8,231 bases of DNA from Lachnospiraceae bacterium (GCA_900755865.1 CAAEHZ010000251.1:1-8231), one strand, 5' to 3'. Shown: positions 1-7,080, numbered from the stretch's first letter. Notes: a model not told the origin generated them from the letters alone. Numbers and translations are program-made.

Positions 1-1461
1 ACAGCCCAGTACAAACAATATCACCGGCATAAAATCTGACCATACAATATTGGTTCCAAATCCCCATTTAAAAAGGCTTACCAGAGAAAGACTGCTCTCC
101 TCCACTTCTGTATCCACCAGTCCCGCATCTCTCTGCAGGGTAGACAGAACTACCCTGAGCCATGGCAAATATCCCAGCACAGTTGCCACACCTGCCAGTA
201 GGAATTCCCTGATTCGCTTTCTCTCATAAATCAGGAAGTAAAGGAAAAGCATCAAATAGAGCAAAAACAGAGGAACCACCGCAAAATACTGTGTGTACAC
301 TCCTCCCAGGGACAACAGTACAAAAAGAACCCAGCAGACTATTTTGTTTTCCCGCAGCAGGTCATAGGCAAATAAAACCGCACCCGTTACAAAAAATATC
401 ATCCAGGAATACATTCTCACGTCCACATTATAGAAGATGAACTGCGGGCCAAGTCCCACCACTAAAATAAAAGGAATTGCCGCCCGGATTCCCCAGTTTT
501 TTCTTACCTTTACAGCCCCAAGAAGCATTGTTGCCAATGCGCCAGCCACAGAAGTTAATTTTGCAACCATGATTTTATTTCCGAAAATTCCCATAGCCGC
601 CCTGACCAGTATATAGTAAAGGGGCGGATGTACATCTGTCGCTGTTTCCGCTATCATTTCCCCAAAGGAAAGCTTTGTCACAATATGCCAGGTATAAGCC
701 TCATCCCAATGAACGGCTTCATTCCGACAGATTCTGTAAATCAGAAGCAGAATCACTCCGATTTCCAAAGCCACCACAGGAATCTGAATACGCTCTAACA
801 GCGAAATCACCTTTGCTGCTGCTTTTCCTTTCCTTTGCTCTTCCGCTCCTTTTGTCAATATTGCTGTTACCGTAAAGCCACAGGCTATCACAAAACACCA
901 TAGGCACAGAACATTTTTCCAGTTCAGTTCAAAAGCATACACATATCCTGTCACACTTTTACCGCTGCACACCGTTCCATTCACAGTCAGTTCCAGATTG
1001 TCTGCCACATGGTTCTCTTCTTCCATCGTTTCCAGAACCGTAACGTTATCTGCCGCTGTATCCGGGAACAGCAGAATATAGCTGTATTCCCCGCCCTTTT
1101 TTAGCCACAGGTCAATATCAATCCAGGTAAATGCGCCATCATTCACCTCTTCCAGCGGAATTTCCTCTTCATAAATCTCTTCCTCACTGTCATCCAGCAG
1201 GACAAACAATAAAATGCCTTCTCTTCTGGAAGCATCCAGAAACTTCACATCTATTGCCATTTTCTTCAGATGCGCCGTCTGTGCCTTAAATTTCTGTTCT
1301 ACCGGAATTGCAATATCTACAACATCAGATTTCCCATAGGCAGCTTCCAGATTGGGCATACTCTCCGCATCTTTTCTCACCAGGCAGACCGGCCATATCA
1401 GCAGACAGATTAAAAGCACCAGTCCCCATATCACAATCCTTTTTACTCTTTCAATGTGCAT
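1..1461 (-). CDS. GT-C membrane glycosyltransferase (ArnT/PMT-like, GT39-type), 3' end outside window
   Basis: An open frame of 487 codons runs from an ATG to the left edge with no stop, so the C-terminus is missing. Residues 9-27 form a membrane segment, 28-183 a charged extracytoplasmic region rich in alternating hydrophobic residues (probably beta), and 184-202 a second membrane segment; a multi-helix core begins near 228. The core carries HWDEAYTW (251-258), whose Asp253-Glu254 matches the acidic pair in the first external loop of GT-C enzymes, followed by DVHPPLYY (276-283) and YNVDVRMYSW. Such enzymes transfer a sugar from a polyprenyl-phosphate carrier to an acceptor outside the membrane; the substrates here cannot be told. 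The start is supported by AAGGGAG 8 nt upstream. The gene begins 28 nt beyond the ptsH terminator and no promoter was found in between. Membership of the GT-C superfamily is fairly sure; the exact family is inferred. Confidence 0.82.
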   Translation of the reverse strand, partial: MHIERVKRIVIWGLVLLICLLIWPVCLVRKDAESMPNLEAAYGKSDVVDIAIPVEQKFKAQTAHLKKMAIDVKFLDASRREGILLFVLLDDSEEEIYEEEIPLEEVNDGAFTWIDIDLWLKKGGEYSYILLFPDTAADNVTVLETMEEENHVADNLELTVNGTVCSGKSVTGYVYAFELNWKNVLCLWCFVIACGFTVTAILTKGAEEQRKGKAAAKVISLLERIQIPVVALEIGVILLLIYRICRNEAVHWDEAYTWHIVTKLSFGEMIAETATDVHPPLYYILVRAAMGIFGNKIMVAKLTSVAGALATMLLGAVKVRKNWGIRAAIPFILVVGLGPQFIFYNVDVRMYSWMIFFVTGAVLFAYDLLRENKIVCWVLFVLLSLGGVYTQYFAVVPLFLLYLMLFLYFLIYERKRIREFLLAGVATVLGYLPWLRVVLSTLQRDAGLVDTEVEESSLSLVSLFKWGFGTNIVWSDFMPVILFVLGC

Positions 1462-1469
1462 CTGCTTTT

Positions 1470-1476
1470 CTCCCTT
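1470..1476 (-). promoter_or_regulatory. Shine-Dalgarno site of the glycosyltransferase gene
   Basis: AAGGGAG on the minus strand, 8 nt before the ATG at 1461. It lies only 13 nt from the end of the terminator U-tract, so the transcript that uses it must start inside or before the terminator. Confidence 0.6.
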
Positions 1477-1489
1477 GTTTCTCTACTCC

Positions 1490-1526
1490 AAAAAACGCTG
1501 TAAGCTTTATGCCCACAGCGTTTTTT
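1490..1526 (-). terminator. Intrinsic terminator after ptsH (symmetrical, bidirectional shape)
   Basis: The arms ACGCTGT and ACAGCGT, flanked by A and T runs, form a 12-bp stem including the A/T part, around a 13-nt loop (1502-1514). Read on the minus strand, the core ACAGCG is followed by six T (1495-1490). The opposite strand also ends in a T run, so the structure could stop transcription both ways. It sits 11 nt past the ptsH stop codon. Confidence 0.85.
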
Positions 1527-1537
1527 TAGTTTTGTTT

Positions 1538-1801
1538 TTATTCTCCCAGTCCGTCTTCTACTGCCTGAACCAGTGTTTTTAAGGCTTCTTTTTCATCCTC
1601 GCCTTCGCAGACGAATTCGATTTCATCCCCACATTTCACACACGCACCCAATACACTTAATACACTCTTCGCATTTGCCGTATTTTCTTTAAAGGAAAAG
1701 GTAATTAAAGATTTAAACTGCATTGCCTCCTTGCAAAGGATTCCTGCTGGTCTTAAATGCAAACCGGTGGGATTTTTGATAACAACTTTCTGGCTTACCA
1801 T
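1538..1801 (-). CDS. ptsH: HPr phosphocarrier protein of the PTS
   Basis: HPr carries phosphate from enzyme I (phosphorylated at His15) to the EIIA domains of sugar permeases. In Firmicutes HPr kinase also phosphorylates Ser46, which makes HPr a CcpA corepressor. The 87-residue protein has the usual family length. It shows the active-site box PTGLHLRPAG with His15 and Arg17, and KSVLSVLG with Ser46 in the expected place, so it is a full HPr and not a Crh-like protein lacking His15. An in-frame ATG three codons upstream (1810) abuts GGAGGG with no spacing; the ATG at 1801 lies 9 nt from it and gives the typical MVSQKV N-terminus, so it was chosen. The gene has its own promoter and terminator, which suits a highly expressed single gene. 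Enzyme I is not in the window. Confidence 0.95.
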   Translation of the reverse strand: MVSQKVVIKNPTGLHLRPAGILCKEAMQFKSLITFSFKENTANAKSVLSVLGACVKCGDEIEFVCEGEDEKEALKTLVQAVEDGLGE

Positions 1802-1810
1802 TTGGCACAT

Positions 1811-1816
1811 CCCTCC
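1811..1816 (-). promoter_or_regulatory. ptsH: Shine-Dalgarno site that sets the ptsH start
   Basis: GGAGGG on the minus strand lies 9 nt before the ATG at 1801 and directly against the alternative ATG at 1810. This spacing decides for the shorter, 87-residue HPr. Confidence 0.8.
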
Positions 1817-1837
1817 ATCTCTTAATACTCCAATATA

Positions 1838-1866
1838 ACTATATCATGGTTACTACACATTCACAA
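1838..1866 (-). promoter_or_regulatory. ptsH: Sigma-A type promoter of ptsH with extended -10
   Basis: On the minus strand, -35 TTGTGA (1866-1861) and -10 TATAGT (1843-1838) are separated by exactly 17 nt. TGA directly before the -10 gives the extended TGn element. Transcription should start near the G at 1831, giving a leader of about 30 nt before the ATG. The promoter fills the gap between the glmM stop and ptsH, where no terminator is seen, so glmM read-through into ptsH is also possible. Confidence 0.8.
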
Positions 1867-1884
1867 GTGTTTTTCATACTTCTT

Positions 1885-3234
1885 TCAGAACATCACATCC
1901 TGAATCAGTTCTGCCAGCTTTTCCGCTTCCTGCTGGATTTCCTGCTGATTCTTACCCTCTATCATAACACGGACCAAAGGCTCTGTTCCGGAAGGTCTGA
2001 TAAGCACACGGCCTTCGCCCGCAAATTTCTTTTCCAGCTCCGCAATAGCTTCCGCAATCTGAGGATATTCCAGATATTTATCCTTCTTATTGTTTGCCAC
2101 CTTTGCATTGACAAGCGCCTGAGGCAGCACCTCCATAATGCCTGCCAGTTCGGAAAGAGGCTTTCCGGTATCTACCATAACCTGCAATAAATGCAGGGCA
2201 CTCAGCAGTCCGTCACCGGTTGTATTTTCATCCAGGAAAATAATATGTCCCGACTGCTCTCCTCCAAGGCTGGCACCGATTTCCTTCATTCTTTCCAGTA
2301 CATATCTGTCCCCAACCTTTGTCTGCTCCATCACAAGATGGTTTTTCTCTCCCATCAGGAAAAATCCCAGATTGCTCATGATAGTTGCAACAATGGTGTC
2401 CTTCTTTAATTTTCCCTGACTCTTCATATAGTTTCCGACAATCGCCATAATCTGGTCGCCGTCCACTATCTTTCCGTTTTCATCCACGGCCAGCAGTCTG
2501 TCCGCGTCCCCATCAAAGGCAAGACCGACATTTGCTTTTTCATAAACCACTCTTTCCTGCAGTTCTTCCATATGGGTAGAACCGCAGTTGGCGTTGATAT
2601 TGGTTCCGTCCGGGTTATTGTGGATTGCCACAATATTTCCGCCCAGCTCCTTTAACGTCTCCACAGAGGTGTAACAGGAAGCGCCCTCTGCACAGTCCAC
2701 TACAATTTTTAATCCGCTTAAATCCACCGGCACAGAACAGATGGCATGATTGATATATTCCTCCCTCGCATCTGTACGGTATTTAATCTTTCCCACTCCA
2801 GCTCCAGTCGGGAACTTGATGCCGGGCATCTGATTTCTAATCAGTTCTTCGATTTCATCCTCCATGGCATCCGGTAATTTATATCCGTTGCCGTCGAAGA
2901 ACTTAATCCCGTTAAACTCCACCGGATTATGGGATGCAGAAATAACAACTCCCGCATCTACTCTGTATTTCTGGGTCAGATACGCCACCGCAGGCGTAGG
3001 GATGACTCCCACATACACACAGTTTGCTCCTACGGAGCATGCGCCAGCCATCAGGGCATTTGCCAGCATATCCCCGGAAATACGGGTGTCGCAGCCTACC
3101 ATAATTGTCGGTTTATGCGCTTTCTCCTTTGTCAGGACATAAGCTCCCGCCTGCCCAAGCTGCATTGCCAGAAGCGGTGTCAGTTCCCTGTTTGCAACTC
3201 CTCTGACTCCGTCCGTTCCAAATAATCTTGCCAT
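1885..3234 (-). CDS. glmM: Phosphoglucosamine mutase GlmM
   Basis: GlmM converts glucosamine-6-phosphate to glucosamine-1-phosphate, the step before UDP-GlcNAc in peptidoglycan precursor synthesis in the cytoplasm. The 449-residue protein has the normal length and all landmarks of the alpha-D-phosphohexomutase fold: N-terminal RLFGTDGVRG (3-12), phosphoserine loop SASHNP with catalytic Ser101, metal loop DGDADR with Asp241, Asp243 and Asp245, sugar-binding GEQSGH (325-330) and phosphate-binding RPSGTEP (413-419). An in-frame ATG four codons upstream (3246) lacks a spaced ribosome site; GGAG at 3244-3241 lies 6 nt from the ATG at 3234, which gives the standard MARLFGTDG start. The gene follows cdaR by 32 nt. 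In other Firmicutes GlmM binds CdaA and lowers its activity, and that partnership is expected here. No glmS follows; ptsH does. Confidence 0.97.
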   Translation of the reverse strand: MARLFGTDGVRGVANRELTPLLAMQLGQAGAYVLTKEKAHKPTIMVGCDTRISGDMLANALMAGACSVGANCVYVGVIPTPAVAYLTQKYRVDAGVVISASHNPVEFNGIKFFDGNGYKLPDAMEDEIEELIRNQMPGIKFPTGAGVGKIKYRTDAREEYINHAICSVPVDLSGLKIVVDCAEGASCYTSVETLKELGGNIVAIHNNPDGTNINANCGSTHMEELQERVVYEKANVGLAFDGDADRLLAVDENGKIVDGDQIMAIVGNYMKSQGKLKKDTIVATIMSNLGFFLMGEKNHLVMEQTKVGDRYVLERMKEIGASLGGEQSGHIIFLDENTTGDGLLSALHLLQVMVDTGKPLSELAGIMEVLPQALVNAKVANNKKDKYLEYPQIAEAIAELEKKFAGEGRVLIRPSGTEPLVRVMIEGKNQQEIQQEAEKLAELIQDVMF

Positions 3235-3239
3235 TTCAT

Positions 3240-3254
3240 TCTCCATTCCCGCGC
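3240..3254 (-). repeat. 15-bp leader repeat, copy 1 (before glmM)
   Basis: Minus-strand GCGCGGGAATGGAGA is identical to the copy at 7500-7514. It contains the GGAG ribosome site (3244-3241). It lies 12 nt after the cdaR TAG stop and 5 nt before the glmM ATG, the same offsets as in the other copy. Confidence 0.75.
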
Positions 3255-3266
3255 ACGTCTTTTAAT

Positions 3267-4541
3267 CTACTGTCCATCCGCTTCTTTAAATGTTATCTTT
3301 AGTTCTACTTCGCTCTCGATTTCAATTTCATCCCCCAGTTCAAAGGTTACAGGCAGGATATAGGTCTTTCCCTTAATGTCCGCCAGGTCATTTTCTTCCA
3401 TATAAGCTGCCACATCCACGGTTCCTCTGACAGCATTTTCCTGAATGGCTGTAACTGCCGCTTCCAGTCCGGATACCTTTAACTCATATGTGGCTTCTTC
3501 CTCCGGCAGAACCGCTTCCAGTCCATCCGGAACATTGCTGATGGAAATATTGCTCTGGTCGATTTCAAAGGTTCGTTTATATTCCGGTTCAATATATACC
3601 GTTGCCGTAATTCTTCCGTTAAAGGTGCTATCTGCCAGTTTTACTCCGGCGGGCAGATATTCCTTGATGTTGATGATATTAACCATATCACTGCTTTCGC
3701 CGGTGATATTCAGTTCCTCCTCCGGAATGGAAATCCTGCTGACTGAAGCAAGAGTATTCGTACTTCCGGCAATCTTTACCGTAGCAGGGGTGCACTCTGC
3801 CACACCCGTTGCCAGGTAACCATCCTCCGGAACTCCCATCACATTCAGTTCAATGGGCACCTCCTTTACCGCAAGTACTTCCACCGCCATATGCACATAG
3901 CTTACATTCTTTGTAACACTGGGCAGCTCCAGTAAAGTGCCATCTGAATCATACAGGACAGTTTCCACATTTGCGGAAAGGTCTGCGCTGGCTCCCGATA
4001 CATCAATCTCAATTCCGGCATAGCTGATTCGCTCCACTGCCGATTTGGGACCGCTGACCTCAATCAGTGTCTGGTCAGGAGATGCCTTGGAAACCATATA
4101 GCCATCTGCCACATCCCCGACAATATTATACTGCACACGAATCCACTTGCTTGCCTTTTCCTCTACGCTCAGCTTCATCACATCCGGCTTTGCCGTAATG
4201 GAGGTCACTTCCGTATTCGGGGCGTAGATACTGATAGCTATGGTGTTGACCTCTGTCAGCCTGCTCATATCCGCCTCTGCCACAATATCAGAGGAACGCA
4301 TCTGTTTAATCACGCTTCGCGGGGCTCGTACCGTCACATTAATGGAATCTGTCCCATCCAGCACTTCATAAACTTTATTTTCCTTCTCCAGAAGTTCCGT
4401 GCTTTTTAACGTAACCGGGATATTGTAAAAGGTTGTGGAATCTGACGGGTCATCAATCTGAATTACCAGAAACCAGAGCACAAAGGCAAGCACCAGAGAA
4501 GCAAGCTTCAGCGCCCAGTTATTCATTATTCGTTTTTTCAT
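3267..4541 (-). CDS. cdaR: CdaR, YbbR-domain regulator of the diadenylate cyclase CdaA
   Basis: CdaR is a single-pass membrane protein whose extracytoplasmic YbbR domains and membrane segment modulate CdaA in other Firmicutes. This 424-residue protein has a short basic N-terminus, one membrane helix at about 11-28 (ALKLASLVLAFVLWFLVI) and four consecutive beta-rich YbbR-like repeats at roughly 40-125, 130-225, 230-320 and 325-420. Recurrent signatures are IPVTLKS, VTVRAP, VQYNIVGDVADGY, IEVSGP, VPIELNVMG and LKVSGLE. The start codon lies inside the end of cdaA (23-nt overlap), with AGGAG 11 nt upstream; a later in-frame ATG (4526) lacks a ribosome site. The overlap suggests translational coupling with cdaA. 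The function comes from family and context and is firm. Confidence 0.95.
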   Translation of the reverse strand: MKKRIMNNWALKLASLVLAFVLWFLVIQIDDPSDSTTFYNIPVTLKSTELLEKENKVYEVLDGTDSINVTVRAPRSVIKQMRSSDIVAEADMSRLTEVNTIAISIYAPNTEVTSITAKPDVMKLSVEEKASKWIRVQYNIVGDVADGYMVSKASPDQTLIEVSGPKSAVERISYAGIEIDVSGASADLSANVETVLYDSDGTLLELPSVTKNVSYVHMAVEVLAVKEVPIELNVMGVPEDGYLATGVAECTPATVKIAGSTNTLASVSRISIPEEELNITGESSDMVNIINIKEYLPAGVKLADSTFNGRITATVYIEPEYKRTFEIDQSNISISNVPDGLEAVLPEEEATYELKVSGLEAAVTAIQENAVRGTVDVAAYMEENDLADIKGKTYILPVTFELGDEIEIESEVELKITFKEADGQ

Positions 4542-5415
4542 ACTTCTGCCTGCTCCTTCCCAGCCATTTGCGCTTCTTTACCGTTTCGTCCTCCCGGTTT
4601 TTATTTAAAATCTGCTGCATCCGCATTTTCAGGCTATCCGCATTCAGATTTGTTTCCAGTCTTCCCTCATATGCCACACTGATTTTTCCTGTTTCCTCGG
4701 AAACAATCAGGGTCAGGGAATCCGTCACCTCGGAAATTCCCACTCCCGCCCGGTGCCTTGTCCCCAGTTCCTTGCTCAAATCAAGATTTGCAGAAAGGGG
4801 CAGATAACAGGTTGCAGAGGTCACTCTGTTTCCACGCACAATAACCGCTCCATCATGAAGCGGTGTATTATGTTCAAATATGTTAATCAGAAGCTGACTG
4901 GTTACAATACCATCCACTTCGATTCCCGTCCGTTCATATTCCCGCAGGGATTCCTTCTGTTCAATGACAATCAGGGCTCCGGTTCTCACCTTTCCCATCT
5001 CCACACAGGCTTTTACAATTTCGTTAATCGTTTTTTCAGAGAAAATCTCATGTTCCCTTCTGGATACATCCGAAAATCCAAGAGAATCCAGAAAATTTTT
5101 CTTTCCCAGTGCTTCCAGCGCATTCCTCAGTTCCGGCTGTAGCACGACTATCAGGGCAATTACGGCAAAACTCAATATATTTTTTGCCATCCACATGATA
5201 GTATTCATTTCCAGAAAGTGAGCAGCGAGGAGAAATATACAAATCACAATAAGACCCTTTAAAAGAGTCCATGCCCTTGTGTTCTTCATCCAGACCAGAA
5301 TGTAATACAGCAAAAATGCAATAATCAGGATTTCCAGAAAATCCCCAAAGTCCATTTGTCTGGTGTAGATTCCGAATTTTTTTAAATAAGCTTCCGCTGT
5401 TTCAACCCACTGCAT
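4519..5415 (-). CDS. cdaA: Membrane diadenylate cyclase CdaA (c-di-AMP synthase)
   Basis: CdaA condenses two ATP into cyclic di-AMP, which controls potassium and osmolyte transport and cell-wall homeostasis in Firmicutes. The protein has three N-terminal membrane helices (about 26-43, 50-67 and 75-92), the QPELRNALE linker (93-101) and a cytoplasmic DAC (DisA_N) domain, with the catalytic DGA motif at 188-190 (PLHDGAVIV) and RHR at 220-222 (GTRHRAGVG). All residues expected for activity are visible. The C-terminal 25 residues are basic and probably disordered. At 298 residues it is slightly longer than the usual 270-285. The ATG at 5415 has only a weak ribosome site (AGGAAATGAG upstream), but an in-frame stop blocks extension and the N-terminus fits the family. 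It lies 42 nt after the preceding membrane-protein gene and overlaps cdaR. Confidence 0.97.
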   Translation of the reverse strand: MQWVETAEAYLKKFGIYTRQMDFGDFLEILIIAFLLYYILVWMKNTRAWTLLKGLIVICIFLLAAHFLEMNTIMWMAKNILSFAVIALIVVLQPELRNALEALGKKNFLDSLGFSDVSRREHEIFSEKTINEIVKACVEMGKVRTGALIVIEQKESLREYERTGIEVDGIVTSQLLINIFEHNTPLHDGAVIVRGNRVTSATCYLPLSANLDLSKELGTRHRAGVGISEVTDSLTLIVSEETGKISVAYEGRLETNLNADSLKMRMQQILNKNREDETVKKRKWLGRSRQKYEKTNNE

Positions 5416-5457
5416 CTTTTCAATCTCATTTCCTGTTAAAATTTACAGATTTCTTCC

Positions 5458-6603
5458 CTAAAATAACTCTTCGTAATCGTCAGAAACATCCTCCTGTGTA
5501 TTTTCCGGTGAAGTATTCCCGATGGTCACACTTCTTCCTGTTCCACGGGCAGGTGTTCTTCCGTACCCCGTTCTGTTTCCCGGAACTGTCCTCTCCGTCA
5601 TAACGCTCCGTCTTGCTGCTTCCCTGCCCCCGGCAGGTCTGCCTGCCGCCGGTCCCTGCGCTGCTCCCGTTCTGGTGCGCTGGGTATTGATTTTCTTTAC
5701 CGTCTTTGTAGACATGGCAACGGACATCTTCGGTACTGCCTTTACATAATAATAATATTCATCATCCTCGAACTGTACCTTCTCTGTTCTGCTGTAATCC
5801 ACACAGAACCGGAAAAACTCTATTATCTTTCCTGATACTACAGCCAGCAGCCCTCCAATCAGGACGCCTGCCACGGAAATATTTGTGTCATAAATCAAAT
5901 CACCGATAAGCAGAATCACCACATTTGTCATGGTGCCTGCAATCATGGCAATCGTCCAGGCATAGTCGATGGACATTCTCCGAATCAGATAGACTACCAG
6001 CACCGTAATAGCGAAGGCTGCAATCACCACTATCATTCCTTTATTGCCGATAAATCCATCAATCATAAGCCGGATTTTTGCAGTTGCCTCGGAATCCGCC
6101 ATGGTATTGATGGCAGAAGCATTGGAGGTAACGGTCTGCAACAGATAATAGGATGCCACACCGCAGGCAACGGAAACAACCGAAGCCGGTCCGCAGAGAA
6201 GTCCTACCGCAATCGGCAGTACATAAGGTATCTTCCACACAAAAAGTAAGGGCATCAGCACCACAATAACAGAATCTTTCGGTGCGAACCTTAAATAAAG
6301 CAGAAAAATCACCAGATAGAGGCAGAAGCCCACCAGCAAAATCTCAATGGACAGTGCATACATGTGAAGCAGGCTGAACAGCGCTGCAAAGAGTAAAATG
6401 CAGCCCGTGGGAAGAAAGGAACACATCAGGGCAACAATCAGTACCACCGCCATGCTGTCAAGCTGCGTCATATATCCCATCTCGCCATTCAGGGTATTCA
6501 GTACGGCAAATGCCAGTAAAAACTTTACGAGAGGGAATAAAAGCGCTTCATATTTGCTGTAAATCATTTTCAGTTTTTCTCTGATTTCCAATAAACCAGT
6601 CAT
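5458..6603 (-). CDS. Polytopic membrane protein with Arg/Gly-rich cytoplasmic tail, function unknown
   Basis: I do not recognise a named family. The 381-residue protein has about nine hydrophobic segments up to residue 265, with one longer hydrophilic loop near 157-188. A soluble C-terminal part follows: a patch FEDDEYYYYVKAVPK near 280-295, a basic low-complexity stretch at about 309-359 rich in Arg, Gly, Pro and Ala (eleven Arg), and an acidic end (SDDYEELF). This tail is very likely disordered and cytoplasmic. GGAGG (6613-6609) lies 5 nt before the ATG at 6603 and only 2 nt before an adjacent ATG at 6606, so the second is preferred; the difference is one residue. The gene sits 18 nt after the small membrane-protein gene and 42 nt before cdaA, so co-transcription with cdaA is likely. 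A role in c-di-AMP or envelope control is inference from position only. Confidence 0.88.
   Translation of the reverse strand: MTGLLEIREKLKMIYSKYEALLFPLVKFLLAFAVLNTLNGEMGYMTQLDSMAVVLIVALMCSFLPTGCILLFAALFSLLHMYALSIEILLVGFCLYLVIFLLYLRFAPKDSVIVVLMPLLFVWKIPYVLPIAVGLLCGPASVVSVACGVASYYLLQTVTSNASAINTMADSEATAKIRLMIDGFIGNKGMIVVIAAFAITVLVVYLIRRMSIDYAWTIAMIAGTMTNVVILLIGDLIYDTNISVAGVLIGGLLAVVSGKIIEFFRFCVDYSRTEKVQFEDDEYYYYVKAVPKMSVAMSTKTVKKINTQRTRTGAAQGPAAGRPAGGREAARRSVMTERTVPGNRTGYGRTPARGTGRSVTIGNTSPENTQEDVSDDYEELF
5631..5648. repeat. GC-rich perfect inverted repeat inside the tail-coding region
   Basis: CGGCAGG and CCTGCCG form a 7-bp perfect stem around a 4-nt loop (5638-5641). It lies within the Arg/Gly-rich tail of the membrane-protein gene. 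There is no T run after it, so it is not an intrinsic terminator. Confidence 0.5.
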
Positions 6604-6608
6604 CATTT

Positions 6609-6613
6609 CCTCC
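6609..6613 (-). promoter_or_regulatory. Shine-Dalgarno site choosing between two adjacent ATGs
   Basis: GGAGG on the minus strand lies 2 nt before the ATG at 6606 and 5 nt before the ATG at 6603. The second spacing is the more usual one. Confidence 0.6.
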
Positions 6614-6624
6614 GGGCTCTTCCT

Positions 6625-6984
6625 CTATTCATTATAAGTGGAATTGAGCCTTTTCAAATTGTGATAATAATTCTTTAAATTCTTTTTTGCCCTGGCATAA
6701 CGATATGTACAGATAACATATGTCAATACCGCATAAATGGCAATAAAAATCCCGTAATAAAGCAATACATTTGTTGCAAAGGCAATCAAATCTATCTTAT
6801 ACAGGTTCTGCATAAAGTTTTCAAAATCATAAAAAATGTACAATGCAAAAACCATCCCATAGGCAATCGTTCCGCAGACAACTGATTTTAAAACCTGTAC
6901 CGCAATATAGTCGCTTCTGAAATAATTCCCGATTTTGACATTTTTCCTGCCTTCACCGGATTCATAGGAAGCCATATGCGTCAT
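6625..6984 (-). CDS. Small two-helix membrane protein, function unknown
   Basis: This 119-residue protein matches no family I can name. It has a hydrophilic N-terminus with GEGRKNVKIGNYFRSDY (10-26), two membrane helices at about 32-52 and 67-92, and a basic, Tyr/Asn-rich C-terminal stretch (YRYARAKKNLKNYYHNLKRL, about 94-113) that may form a helix along the membrane or a short coiled coil. Both ends should face the same side, probably the cytoplasm. The frame is open further upstream to a TTG at 7059 and has ATGs at 7011 and 6975. The ATG at 6984 was chosen because AAAAGG lies 8 nt before it. The gene lies 96 nt after yvyF and 18 nt before the larger membrane protein, so the two are probably co-expressed. 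The coding call is good; the start is less sure. Confidence 0.78.
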   Translation of the reverse strand: MTHMASYESGEGRKNVKIGNYFRSDYIAVQVLKSVVCGTIAYGMVFALYIFYDFENFMQNLYKIDLIAFATNVLLYYGIFIAIYAVLTYVICTYRYARAKKNLKNYYHNLKRLNSTYNE

Positions 6985-6992
6985 CAATATAA

Positions 6993-6998
6993 CCTTTT
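6993..6998 (-). promoter_or_regulatory. Shine-Dalgarno site supporting the 6984 start
   Basis: AAAAGG on the minus strand lies 8 nt before the ATG at 6984. The competing ATG at 7011 has only AAGG at about 13 nt, and the TTG at 7059 has nothing convincing. Confidence 0.5.
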
Positions 6999-7080
6999 CT
7001 TCATTCAGCATACAGTGTCCATGCCTTTCCGTAGCCTGCGGCTTTCTCCCCAGGTACAAATATTCTTTTTACGCATTTTC

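Noticed and set aside
1849..1866. Weak ACAC/GTGT inverted repeat overlapping the ptsH -35 region
   Set aside because: Four base pairs with an 8-nt loop is too weak to call an operator or a glmM terminator.
1846..2190. 114-codon plus-strand frame, with several others opposite glmM
   Set aside because: They are antisense to the conserved 3' part of glmM and have no ribosome site or recognisable domain.
3445..3819. 124-codon plus-strand Ser/Leu-rich frame opposite cdaR
   Set aside because: Typical shadow of a beta-rich gene; no start signal and no motif.
7033..7043. AGCC/GGCT inverted repeat in the gap between yvyF and the small membrane protein
   Set aside because: Only a 4-bp stem with a 3-nt loop and no T run on the minus strand, so not a terminator. 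The 96-nt gap also shows no convincing promoter.
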